A stretch of DNA of 64,000 nucleotides from Aliishimia sp039978895. GTDB lineage: Bacteria > Pseudomonadota > Alphaproteobacteria > Rhodobacterales > Rhodobacteraceae. A program made the position numbers and the translations under genes. Below the pieces are notes generated by a model. It worked only from the letters and a program-made list of their open reading frames with translations. It ran no database searches and was not told where the DNA came from. The stretch is taken from the NCBI GenBank assembly GCA_039978895.1, contig JBDWAL010000018.1:134606-198605 (forward strand). Direction: 5' to 3'. Positions 26,245 through 35,400 of this stretch are shown piece by piece; the stretch's first letter is position 1, and every line of letters begins with the position of its first letter.

Positions 26245-26379
26245 TCATCGCGCCGCCAGCGTCAGGTCCTTTGCGACCTTGTCTCTATGTGATGCCGTGC
26301 AAGCATGCGGATTGGGCTTGCGATCGCGTTCCATGTGGTGGCGCGCCACCTCAGCATTGCTTGCAAGATGCCGCGCCAT
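26245..26379 (-). CDS. possible 44-residue peptide after pgk
   Basis: A short frame begins four bases after the pgk stop with an AGGA six bases upstream. The product is basic and histidine-rich (MARHLASNAEVARHHMERD and so on) and matches no family that I know. It could be a chance frame; the only support is the tight coupling to pgk and the ribosome-binding site. Confidence 0.25.
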   Translation of the reverse strand: MARHLASNAEVARHHMERDRKPNPHACTASHRDKVAKDLTLAAR

Positions 26380-26383
26380 GATC

Positions 26384-27562
26384 CTATCCGCCGAGCGCTG
26401 CAACGCCGGGCAGGGTCTTGCCTTCCATCCATTCCAGAAAGGCGCCGCCCGCCGTCGAGATATAGGTGAAGTCGTTTGCAGCGCCCGACCCATTCAAGGC
26501 TGCTACGGTATCGCCTCCGCCCGCTACGGTGATCAGCTTACCTTCGCGGGTTAAGCGCGCCGCTGCACGGGCAGCCGCGTCTGTGGCTGTGTTGAAAGGC
26601 TCAATCTCGAACGCGCCAAGTGGACCATTCCAGACGACAGTTTTGGCCTGCTGGAACAAGTCCACAATCGCAGAGACCGCCATGGGGCCCGCATCCAAGA
26701 TCATCTTGTCGGCGGGACATGCGTTTGCGGGCACCGTTTCATTGGCGGCATTGGCTTTGAATTCTGCACAGACAACGACGTCGGTTGGCAATTGCAGTTT
26801 GCAATTTGCAGCCTTGGCTTTGCTGATGATTTGCAACGCGGTGTCGATCATGTCGCGTTCGGCCAAAGAGGTTCCGATCTCATGGCCTTGGGCGGCCAAG
26901 AATGTGTTGGCCATGCCGCCGCCGATCACGATCACATCTACTTTGTCCACGAGATTGCCGAGCAAGTCGAGCTTGGTCGAGACCTTCGCCCCACCGACCA
27001 CGGCCACAACGGGACGTTTGGGCGTTGCGAGCGCGGCTTCAAGGGCGGACAGTTCGGCTTGCATCAATCGACCCGCGCAAGATGGCAACAAGTGCGCCAC
27101 GCCTTCGGTGGACGCGTGCGCACGGTGTGCGGCAGAAAACGCATCATTGCAGTAAATATCCCCCAGTGACGCGAGAAATTCTGCCATTTGCGGATCGTTG
27201 GCTTCTTCCATGGATGTAAAACGGGTGTTTTCAACCAATATTACCGCGTCCGAGGGCTGCGCGTCGATCCAGTCACGTGATGGACGTTCAATGAAGGTGA
27301 CGGGACACCCAAAGGCGGCCTCTAGGGCGGGCACGAGGGGGGCGAGCGAGAGTTCAGGAACGGGTTTGCCTTTGGGACGGCCAAAATGCGCCAAAAGGAT
27401 CGCAGAGCCACCTGCGTCGCGAATGGCTTGGATGGTAGGCACGATGCGCTCGATGCGCGTGGCATCCGTGATCTGGCCGTCTTCCATCGGTACGTTGATA
27501 TCGACGCGGGTGAGAACCCGTTTGCCGCCAAGATCCATATCATCGAGTGTTTTCCAGCCCAT
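26384..27562 (-). CDS. pgk: phosphoglycerate kinase
   Basis: Interconverts 1,3-bisphosphoglycerate and 3-phosphoglycerate with ADP/ATP. 392 residues, normal length. The N-terminal substrate domain has KRVLTRVDINVPMEDG and LLAHFGRPKG; the nucleotide domain has VVGGAKVSTKLDLLGNL and the C-terminal GGGDTVAALN. The frame runs 177 codons further upstream, but that part is antisense to the cyclophilin gene; the ATG at 27562 has AAAGGA upstream and the family N-terminus. Confidence 0.97.
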   Translation of the reverse strand: MGWKTLDDMDLGGKRVLTRVDINVPMEDGQITDATRIERIVPTIQAIRDAGGSAILLAHFGRPKGKPVPELSLAPLVPALEAAFGCPVTFIERPSRDWIDAQPSDAVILVENTRFTSMEEANDPQMAEFLASLGDIYCNDAFSAAHRAHASTEGVAHLLPSCAGRLMQAELSALEAALATPKRPVVAVVGGAKVSTKLDLLGNLVDKVDVIVIGGGMANTFLAAQGHEIGTSLAERDMIDTALQIISKAKAANCKLQLPTDVVVCAEFKANAANETVPANACPADKMILDAGPMAVSAIVDLFQQAKTVVWNGPLGAFEIEPFNTATDAAARAAARLTREGKLITVAGGGDTVAALNGSGAANDFTYISTAGGAFLEWMEGKTLPGVAALGG

Positions 27563-27698
27563 GTTCACGTCCTTTTGTCTGTCATTGCCTCGTGGTTCAT
27601 TGCCGGAAGTCGCGCGAGGGTCAATGGTTTGCTTGGCATTCCGGGCGGAAGCGCATAATCCTTTCCACAACGTTAAGATAAGAAGAGGAGAACGCCAA

Positions 27699-28205
27699 AT
27701 GGCCGAAATGAAAGACCCAGAAAACACAATTCTGATTGAACTTAGTGGCGGTACCGTCACCATCGAACTCATGTCCGATGTTGCGCCGTTGCATTGCGCA
27801 CGTATGAAGGAACTCGCGCGCGAAGGAGCATATGACAATGTATGTTTCCACCGTGTGATCGAAGGGTTCATGGCGCAAACCGGTGATGTGGCCAACGGGA
27901 ACATGGAAGAGGGGTTCAACCTTCGCATGGCGGGCACTGGCGGGTCTGACAAACCGAACCTTCCGGCAGAGTTTTCCAAATTGCCACATGATCGCGGAAC
28001 AATTGGTGCGGCGCGCTCTGCCAGCCCAGACAGTGCGAACAGCCAGTTCTTCATCAACTTTTCGGACAACAACTTCCTGAATGGACAATACACCGTTTAT
28101 GGTCGTGTGACGTCGGGCATGGAACATGTTGATGCCATCGTGCGCGGCGAGCCACCTGCCGAGCCTGATCGCATGATCTCTATGAAAGTTGCAGCTGATG
28201 CGTAA
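27699..28205 (+). CDS. cytoplasmic cyclophilin-type peptidylprolyl isomerase
   Basis: Cis-trans isomerisation of prolyl bonds. 168 residues with the cyclophilin signature FHRVIEGFMAQTGDV, SANSQFFINF and LNGQYTVYGRVTSGM. No signal peptide, so cytoplasmic. AGAAGAGGAG precedes the ATG. Overlaps the next gene by 8 bases. The two genes are paralogues made by tandem duplication, one kept inside and one exported. Confidence 0.95.
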   Translation: MAEMKDPENTILIELSGGTVTIELMSDVAPLHCARMKELAREGAYDNVCFHRVIEGFMAQTGDVANGNMEEGFNLRMAGTGGSDKPNLPAEFSKLPHDRGTIGAARSASPDSANSQFFINFSDNNFLNGQYTVYGRVTSGMEHVDAIVRGEPPAEPDRMISMKVAADA

Positions 28206-28746
28206 TTGGATCGCTGCTTTCGTTTTGATGGCATCGCCAGCGCTATCTTCCGGTCTTGAGATCACCGTTGCAGGCGAAGGCGCCAATGGCGTTATCACGA
28301 TTGATCTGCTCGAAGACGTTGCGCCGCAGCATGTTGAACGCATTACAACTTTGGCCAATGAAGGCGCTTATAACGGGGTGGTTTTCCACCGCGTGATCGA
28401 AGGCTTCATGGCACAAACAGGCGATGTGGCATTCGGCAAATTGGGCGGTGATATGCGGCGGGCAGGGACGGGCGGGTCAAACTACCCAGATGTTCCAGCA
28501 GAATTCTCAGACATCAATTTTGCAAAGGGTGTCGTCGGAATGGCGCGCTCGCAAAACCCGAACTCTGCAAACTCGCAATTCTTCATCATGTTTCAAGAAG
28601 GTAGCTTCTTGAACGGTCAATATACTGTCGTTGGTCGTGTGACTGGCGGTCAGGATGTTGTCGACGCGATCAAGCGCGGCCAAGGTCAGAGCGGATCCGT
28701 GGCAGGACAACCCGATGCCATGCAGTCGGTTAAAGTGATCGAGTAA
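28198..28746 (+). CDS. exported cyclophilin-type peptidylprolyl isomerase
   Basis: 182 residues. A signal peptide is visible (MRNWIAAFVLMASPALSSG, cleavage near residue 20), so the enzyme is periplasmic. The cyclophilin core has FHRVIEGFMAQTGDVAFG, NSANSQFFIMF and LNGQYTVVGRVTGGQDVV. The ATG lies inside the end of the preceding cyclophilin gene, which suggests coupled translation. A terminator follows 45 bases after the stop. Confidence 0.95.
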   Translation: MRNWIAAFVLMASPALSSGLEITVAGEGANGVITIDLLEDVAPQHVERITTLANEGAYNGVVFHRVIEGFMAQTGDVAFGKLGGDMRRAGTGGSNYPDVPAEFSDINFAKGVVGMARSQNPNSANSQFFIMFQEGSFLNGQYTVVGRVTGGQDVVDAIKRGQGQSGSVAGQPDAMQSVKVIE

Positions 28747-28792
28747 GTCAGCCGTTACATCACGTTCTGAGCGATGATGCACAAGAGATAAC

Positions 28793-28827
28793 AACGTCCG
28801 CTCCCACAATCGGGGCGGGCGTTTTTT
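28793..28827 (+). terminator. terminator after the cyclophilin pair
   Basis: AACGTCCGCTCCC pairs with GGGGCGGGCGTT (two T-G pairs) and is followed by a run of six T residues (28822-28827). Confidence 0.85.
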
Positions 28828-28868
28828 CATGTCCGCAATCCTGTGCGCGACCAATCCGCTTTCAACCA

Positions 28869-28904
28869 AGAAAAATCCGCCGAAAGCACACGCTCTGGCG
28901 GATT
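28869..28904 (-). terminator. terminator after bactofilin (minus strand)
   Basis: AATCCGCC (28874-28881) and GGCGGATT (28897-28904) form an 8-bp stem; on the minus strand it is followed by a T run (ATTTTTC). It lies 32 bases downstream of the bactofilin stop. Confidence 0.8.
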
Positions 28905-28935
28905 GAATTCTTTTAGACGTCGCGTTGTGCGATGA

Positions 28936-29439
28936 TCAGGCGGTTGGCTTAGGCGCAGCACCCGGAGGCGGCGTTTTGCTACCTGTGTTCAAGGGATCGT
29001 CCTGACGTTGAACAGACCCTTCAAAATGAGCACCAGATTCAATTGCGATTGTCTTGTGGATGATGTCGCCTTCAACACGTGCTGTTGAGGTCAAGCGCAC
29101 TTTCAGTCCGCGTACACGGCCAACGATGCGGCCGTTGATCACGACGTCGTCTGCAACCACTTCACCTTTGACAGTGGCTGTTTCGCCAATTGTCAGCAGG
29201 TGGGCGCGAATGTCGCCTTCAACGGTGCCTTCGACATTGATGTCGCCGGTTGTTTTTACATTGCCTGTGATGTGCAAGTCAGGCGACAGCGTGGAGGCTG
29301 GTGGCTTGGCTTTCGGCGCGCTGGCCTTGAATTCACTCGCTGGCGGAATCGAAGACGCTGGCTTGTCAGCTGAGGCTTCGGGCTTAGAAGGGTCTCCGGC
29401 TTTAGGGCCGGGTTCGTTGATTTTGCTCTTAGAAAACAT
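28936..29439 (-). CDS. bactofilin family cytoskeletal protein
   Basis: 167 residues. A Pro/Ala/Ser-rich N-terminal tail (about 1-50) precedes the bactofilin beta-helix (about 52-140), with repeats such as ITGNVKTTGDINVEGTVEGDI and RVEGDIIHKTIAIESGAHFEG, and a short Pro-rich C-terminal tail. Bactofilins polymerise without nucleotide and often position peptidoglycan enzymes. Its start overlaps the end of the M23 peptidase gene by 11 bases, a pairing seen widely. Confidence 0.92.
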   Translation of the reverse strand: MFSKSKINEPGPKAGDPSKPEASADKPASSIPPASEFKASAPKAKPPASTLSPDLHITGNVKTTGDINVEGTVEGDIRAHLLTIGETATVKGEVVADDVVINGRIVGRVRGLKVRLTSTARVEGDIIHKTIAIESGAHFEGSVQRQDDPLNTGSKTPPPGAAPKPTA

Positions 29440-30760
29440 CGTTCGCTGCCTTGATATAAATCATTGGGTTCACTGCATTGCCGCCGACACGCACTTCGTA
29501 GTGCAGATGCACGCCCGTCACCCGTCCAGAGGCTCCCATATCACCAATTCGTTCACCGCGCGAGACCCTTTGTCCGACATTTACACGCATTCTGGACAGG
29601 TGTGCGTAGCGTGTCTCAATCCCGAATTCATGCTGGATTTTGATCAACCTACCATATCCTGAAGACCAGCCAGCATGAACCACAACACCGTCTGCTGTCG
29701 AGTAAATCGGCGTGCCATTGCTGGCTGCGAAATCGACACCTTTGTGCATGCGTCGCCCGCCCGTTTTCGGATCACGGCGGGGCCCAAACGCAGATGTGAA
29801 GCGGAATGCATCTTTGACGGGTGTCGCAAACGGCGCTTTTTGCGCGGCGATGCGGTATAAGTTCAAACGATCCATCTGGTTAAGCAGGCGATTGGCCCGA
29901 GATGCATCAAGCGACGGTTCTTCACCACGTGTCGACAATGTCAAAGGTGTCAAAGGGCCGCCTTGGCCGGAATAGCCACGGCGGACTTGTTCCAGAATGC
30001 GATCCGTTGGCATGCCGGCCGCGCGAAACATCTTGTCAAGCGGGGCAACAGAAACGGTCATGGCTTCTTCTAGGCGGCGAAAAATCTGATCGTTTTGGTC
30101 TTGCATGGCTGCAATCTCAGATTCCATTTTGTCCGCGCGCCGCAACGCACTTTGCGAGTCCGCAACAACCTGATCACGCTCTGCAGCGGTTCGGGCGAGG
30201 GCGTCAGCAAGAAAGTCCATCGGGGCACCAGCCCCGCCAGAGGCCGCGGCCACAGACGAATCGCCACTGGCGACCTGTTCTTCAATTTCGGCAAGACGGC
30301 CACTAAGACCTTTGCGATCTTTCATTGTGTTACGTAATGTGGCTTGGATAACTTCGATACCGGTTTCCAATTCGCGGCGGCGTGTCTCTGATGACAGCAA
30401 TTCCGATTGCATGACCGAGATTTGAGCCAGCGCTGCGTTGAAACGTTCTTGCGCGGCAAGGGCTTCATCAGCACGCAAGTCGCGTTGTCCGGACAAATCG
30501 TTCAAGCGGGCCTGGTATGTTTTCTGATCGCGTTTGGCTTGTTCGCGGAAGTTTCCGGCGCCAATACTGTCCATCAGTATAATTGCTGTTGCAACAATCG
30601 CCCAAGCGACGACCATGGTGCTGCCGATAAACGCCACAGCTTGCGTGCTGGGGCGCAACCGAATGAACCGCGTGTCGTTTTCTGATTTCAAGAAGACTCT
30701 GCGCTCGGGAAAGTACCGCTCAAGCAAAGCGTTCATCGTGATCGCGAGTTTAGTCCTCAC
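29429..30760 (-). CDS. M23 (LytM-type) peptidoglycan endopeptidase, membrane-anchored
   Basis: 443 residues. One membrane segment (about 42-66), a long periplasmic coiled coil (about 70-240), and a C-terminal M23 domain (about 335-435) with the zinc motif HKGVDFA and the HLHYEV motif, so it should be catalytic. The start is a GTG with GAGG nine bases upstream; an ATG eight codons later is an alternative. The coupling to bactofilin suggests that the filament localises this hydrolase for cell-shape or division work. Confidence 0.9.
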   Translation of the reverse strand: MRTKLAITMNALLERYFPERRVFLKSENDTRFIRLRPSTQAVAFIGSTMVVAWAIVATAIILMDSIGAGNFREQAKRDQKTYQARLNDLSGQRDLRADEALAAQERFNAALAQISVMQSELLSSETRRRELETGIEVIQATLRNTMKDRKGLSGRLAEIEEQVASGDSSVAAASGGAGAPMDFLADALARTAAERDQVVADSQSALRRADKMESEIAAMQDQNDQIFRRLEEAMTVSVAPLDKMFRAAGMPTDRILEQVRRGYSGQGGPLTPLTLSTRGEEPSLDASRANRLLNQMDRLNLYRIAAQKAPFATPVKDAFRFTSAFGPRRDPKTGGRRMHKGVDFAASNGTPIYSTADGVVVHAGWSSGYGRLIKIQHEFGIETRYAHLSRMRVNVGQRVSRGERIGDMGASGRVTGVHLHYEVRVGGNAVNPMIYIKAANDVF

Positions 30761-30870
30761 AATGTGTTTCCTCGTCCCATCTCAATGCCGCGGCTCGGCT
30801 CCCCTGTATCCGGCCCCTTAAGGGGCACTGTTAACCTTACCTGACTCTGCGATCAAGGGGGACGCGGCGG

Positions 30871-30895
30871 CATTCCGCATCAGCGGTGCGGAATG
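30871..30895. repeat. perfect inverted repeat upstream of the M23 gene
   Basis: CATTCCGCA (30871-30879) and TGCGGAATG (30887-30895), nine-base arms with a seven-base loop, about 110 bp before the M23 start and 85 bp past the DUF455 stop. No T run follows on either strand, so an operator is as likely as an RNA hairpin. Confidence 0.5.
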
Positions 30896-30980
30896 TGTCA
30901 AAAAGGCAAAAAATCGCGCATGTCAAAGACTTGGCGGAAACGTCTAAGTCTCTATGCACGCCTGCGTTGGGTTCGCGGTG

Positions 30981-31799
30981 TCACTGACCTTGCGCCAGTG
31001 GCCAATAAAAATCAGGTGGAATGCCCGCTTCGGCGCGTTTTTCTTCATTAAAGGGAGGTTTCAAGCCGCCATGGAAGTAACGCTGCACAAGTTCGTGAAA
31101 TACGACAACAGGATCAAGGTTCTCCCGTCCACACAGGAAATGGAACCATTTAGACCCGTAGGCCACGTGGTGCACCTCTTCGGCGTAGATAACCTCCAAT
31201 GCCTCGACGGCCTTGGTGGCTTTGGCGTTTTGGAAAATCTTGATCATACCGGGCGTAACATCTAGTCCGCGCGCTTCCAAAACCATGGGGACTACGGCCA
31301 ATCGCCCCATTAGATCAGTGGCTGTGTCCTCGGCCGCACGCCACATCCCGGCATGGGCTGGCAAGGCGCCATAATGGCTCCCTTCCGCTTCAAGACAGTC
31401 GCACATCAAATTGAAATGCTTTGATTCTTCGTCTGCAGACTTTACCCAATCATCATAAAACCCAATCGGCATTGGCACATGCCCAAAGCGCGCAATGATA
31501 TCCCAATGCAGATCCACTGCGTTGAGTTCGATATGGGCGACCGCATGTAGCAAGGCGATCCGCCCCTCTGGGCTTCCGGGGCGGCGACGGGGCACGTCAC
31601 GTGGGCTGAGCAATTCGGGTTTGGGCGGGCGCGCAGGATGCATCGGCGGCGTTGCGGTCCCGATTGCAATGCCTTCCCCAGCTTCCCGCGCCGTCTGCCA
31701 TTGCTTTGCATAAGCACGTGACAGGGCAGTTTTTTCACGCCCATCTGCACAATTCAGCACTTGAGTTGCCATATCGGTGAGGGTCAGGGCATCGCTCAT
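30981..31799 (-). CDS. DUF455 ferritin-like protein
   Basis: 272 residues. Helical, with ferritin-like di-iron ligands suggested by HAVAHIELNAVDLHWD, SADEESKHF and IYAEEVHHVAYG. Proteins of this family are uncharacterised; a di-iron carboxylate role is inferred from the ligand pattern. It overlaps the bcp stop by four bases, so the two form an operon, which may point to an oxidative-stress link. Confidence 0.85.
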   Translation of the reverse strand: MSDALTLTDMATQVLNCADGREKTALSRAYAKQWQTAREAGEGIAIGTATPPMHPARPPKPELLSPRDVPRRRPGSPEGRIALLHAVAHIELNAVDLHWDIIARFGHVPMPIGFYDDWVKSADEESKHFNLMCDCLEAEGSHYGALPAHAGMWRAAEDTATDLMGRLAVVPMVLEARGLDVTPGMIKIFQNAKATKAVEALEVIYAEEVHHVAYGSKWFHFLCGRENLDPVVVFHELVQRYFHGGLKPPFNEEKRAEAGIPPDFYWPLAQGQ

Positions 31800-32290
31800 T
31801 GCGTTTGGTCTGCCATGTTTTGCACGAAATCCAACACGTCCTCTGCGTGGCCGGGCACCTTCACCTTACGCCATGCGCGCGCAATCTTGCCTGCGCCATC
31901 AATCACAAACGTGGCGCGTTCAATCCCCATGAATTTCTTGCCATACATGTTTTTTTCGACCCAAACGCCGAAATCTTCGCTCGTGGAGCCATGCTCATCC
32001 GACAGTAACGGTGTTGTTAGATCGTGCTTGGCGATAAATTTATCGTGGCTTTTCAGGCTATCCTTAGAAATTCCGAACACTTTCGCGCCAATTTGAGCGA
32101 ATTCATCCATCAACCCTGAGAAAGCAATGGATTCCTTTGTGCACCCCGAGGTATCATCACGCGGATAAAAGAACAGCACCACCGTTTGGTTGCGCAATCC
32201 AGCAAGCGTCACAGTCTCGCCGTCATGCCCAGCTACGGGTAAGGTGAAGTCCGGGGCGGTTTCAAGGTTGGTTTCAGGGGCATCAGTCAT
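31796..32290 (-). CDS. bcp: thioredoxin-dependent peroxiredoxin, Bcp/PrxQ type
   Basis: 164 residues. Reduces hydrogen peroxide and organic hydroperoxides. The peroxidatic Cys is in FFYPRDDTSGCTKESIAF; the second Cys five residues later, common in PrxQ, is replaced (GCTKES), so this is a one-Cys variant. The ATG at 32290 begins the family N-terminus and has AAGG upstream; the frame continues 12 codons further. First gene of the bcp-DUF455 pair. Confidence 0.93.
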   Translation of the reverse strand: MTDAPETNLETAPDFTLPVAGHDGETVTLAGLRNQTVVLFFYPRDDTSGCTKESIAFSGLMDEFAQIGAKVFGISKDSLKSHDKFIAKHDLTTPLLSDEHGSTSEDFGVWVEKNMYGKKFMGIERATFVIDGAGKIARAWRKVKVPGHAEDVLDFVQNMADQTQ

Positions 32291-32410
32291 CGATGAAAGC
32301 CTTATGCTATACTCTGCGTGGATCACTTATGGGCAGTGACACCATTGTTCTAGGTCGGGAGCAAGCCGATTAAACCCGATGACGCGCCAAAAAAAGATAC
32401 AACAGAGCGG

Positions 32411-35400
32411 GTGCCGCAACCAGCCAAGCGTTCGCCGTGGCGGCTTTTGCGACGCAGCTTGCTGTATTTTTGCGCGATCGTGTTCTTCAGCCTGACAGGA
32501 TTGCTGCTTTGGTTGCTCGACAGACCCGTTGAAGCCCCTGATTGGCTGCAAGCGCGCATTGAGGCACATATTGCGGCGCAAGCCCCGGACATAGCGATCA
32601 AATTTGGCGGCATGGTGATGACTGTGCAAACCGGCTGGCGTCCGATGTTAGAGCTGCGCGATGTGCGGTTTGAAAATGCGGGTGGGGTCGAACTGTTATC
32701 TGTGTCTGATCTGCAAGCAACTTTGGCGATGCGGCCTCTTCTGGACGGTTTGGTTCAGCCAAGAACCGTTTCAATGACCGGTCTGTTTGCAACAGTGCGG
32801 CGCAGCACAGATGGGCAAGTCAGTGTCGTCGTGTCTGCAAATGGCAATTCAGGCAGTCTGCAAGCGGCCACAATTCCCGAGCTGATCAATCAATTGGATG
32901 ATTTGTTCCTGATTCCCGAACTGGCGGCCCTTAGTTCTGTCGACGTAAACAGTGTGACCTTGCGATATGAAGACGGGCGCGCGCGCAGGGCTTGGACCGT
33001 GGATGGTGCGCGATTACGGGTTCAACGCGACCAAACCGATTTAACGGTGTCCGCGGATTTGGCTTTGTTGAGCGGTGGTGCGGACGTGGCCACAATGGCG
33101 GGTAATTTCACGTCTCCCTTGGGCGCGGCTGAAGCCGAATTTGGGGTTACGGTGACGGATGTGGACGCACGCGATGTCGCGGCATTCACACCTGCTTTTG
33201 GGTGGTTGGACGCATTGCGCGCGCCGATTTCGGGAAGTTTGCGGGGCGGCGTCGCCGCAGACGGGACGCTCACGCCGCTCAATGCAACTTTGCAAATTAG
33301 CGAAGGCGTGTTGCAACCTACTGGCGACACTCGCCCAATGCCCTTTCAATCTGCGCGCACCTATTTTTCCTTTGATCCCAGCAGCAATCAATTGGTTTTT
33401 GACGAATTGTCATTGGTGAGCGCTTGGGGAACAGGGCGTGCGGTGGGGCGGGCAACGTTGACAGGGATTGAAACCGGACGACTGGAACAACTGGTTGGCC
33501 AGGTTCAGGTCTCAGCTATGCAGGTTAATCCACCCAACGTGTATGACGCGCCCCTAGATTTAGAAGGCGCAGAGGTCGATTTCCGACTGATCCCACATCC
33601 GTTCCAGTTTGATTTGGGCCAAATGCGTATTGTGGATCAAGGGCGTTCGCTTCGCTTGGAGGGTGCGTTGAAGGCTGCGCCGGGGGGATGGGATCTTGCC
33701 TTGGATGGACGCATGGAAGGTTTGACACCTAAGCGTTTGATGGAACTTTGGCCACCACGCGCTGTCCCGAAGACACGACAATGGCTGGTCGAAAATCTGT
33801 TGGGTGGCAACCTAAAAGACATCGATTTTGCGCTGCGTACAGTGCCGGGTTCCAAACCCAACAGCTATCTGAGTTTCGCCTTTGATGAGGCCAGCATCCG
33901 CTACATGAAGCATTTGCCGCCGATCACGCATGGTCGCGGTGTGGCGTCCATTTTGCGCGACCGATTTGCACTCAACTTGGATTCCGGGGTCGTGGAAACA
34001 CCACAAACCGGGCAAGTCGACGTCTCGGGCAGCAGTTTTGTGATACCAGATGTCAAAGTAAAAGGCGGTGTGCCGGCTGAGGTCCATATCCGCACGAGCA
34101 GCAAGGCGACGGCCTTGATGGCGGTTCTGGACCGTGAGCCCCTTAACATTCTAAGCAACGCCGGGCTGCCCATAGATGTGGTGGATGCAGTGGCAGATGC
34201 GCAAGCCACAATCAAGCTGCCGCTAAGGGCCGATTTGAAACCACAAGACGTGCTCTTTGATGTCTCAGGTGATTTGCGTGAATTGAGCTCAACGACGTTG
34301 GTGAAAGATACAGACATTCGGTCCGCCAATCTCAAGCTGGTTGCCCGCAACATTGGTGATGATCCACGGGTTGAGATATCTGGTCCGGGCACCTTTGATG
34401 GAGTCCCGTTTGATGTGGTGTGGCGCCAAGCATTGGGCGCGCAAGCAGCCGGGGGCAGCACAGTTTCTGGACGTATGGAGCTGTCAGCCGACAGCACAAA
34501 AGCGTTGAACATCGACCTTCCCCCTGGAACGATAAGCGGGACCGGGAGTGGCCAGATAGATATCGCGTTGCCCAAAGATGGCGTACCGCAATTTGATCTG
34601 AGCAGTAATTTGTCAGGTGTTGGCCTGTCGATCCCGGCATTGGCCGTATCCAAAGCGCGCGCTGGAACTGGAACATTGCGCGTTTCAGGAAGCTTGGGGG
34701 AGCGGCCGCGTGTCGACCGTCTTGAACTGAATGTTGCAGGTTTGTCTGCGGCAGGTCGCGTTGATCTACGTGCAGATGGCGGTTTGGACGAAGCGCGGTT
34801 TTCACGTGTTAAAGTCGGCAATTGGTTGGACGCGCCGGTATCCCTTGTTGGGCGCGGGGCCGGGGCTGCGCCAAGTGTTGTTGTGCGGGGTGGTCAGCTG
34901 GATATGCGACAGGCGGCATTCGGTGCCAGCAGTGGCGGCGGCTCGGCGGGCGGTTCCGGCGGGGAAACTGGACCGCTCAGCCTAACTTTGGATCGTTTGC
35001 AACTGACCGACACAATTGCGCTGACCGATATGCGCGGGGATTTTAACTTGCGGCGTGGCTTGCAGGGGAAGTTCTCAGGCAAGGTCAACGGTCAGGCGGC
35101 TGTTACCGGGGAAGTTTTGCCGCAAAGCGGACGGAGTGCTTTTCGCATCAAGTCAAGCAACGCTGGGTCAGTATTCGCCGCTGCAGGCCTTTTGAAGCAA
35201 GCACGTGGCGGAGATATGACGTTGCTTATGAACCCTGTTGGGACAGCGGGTGCTTTTAACGGTGCGCTGACAATTACCAATACACGGGTGAAAGACGCGC
35301 CCGCGATTGCGGCCTTGTTTAATGCGCTGTCAGTTGTCGGTCTGCTAGAGCAAATGGGTGGCCAAGGGCTGCATTTTTCGAATGTGGAAGCCGCGTTTCG

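Noticed and set aside
27563..28093. 177-codon N-terminal extension of pgk
   Set aside because: The extension is antisense to the cyclophilin gene, and a normal ATG with a ribosome-binding site begins the Pgk domain.
33901..34821. 306-codon minus-strand frame inside the AsmA-like gene
   Set aside because: Ser/Arg-rich antisense frame without homology signs.
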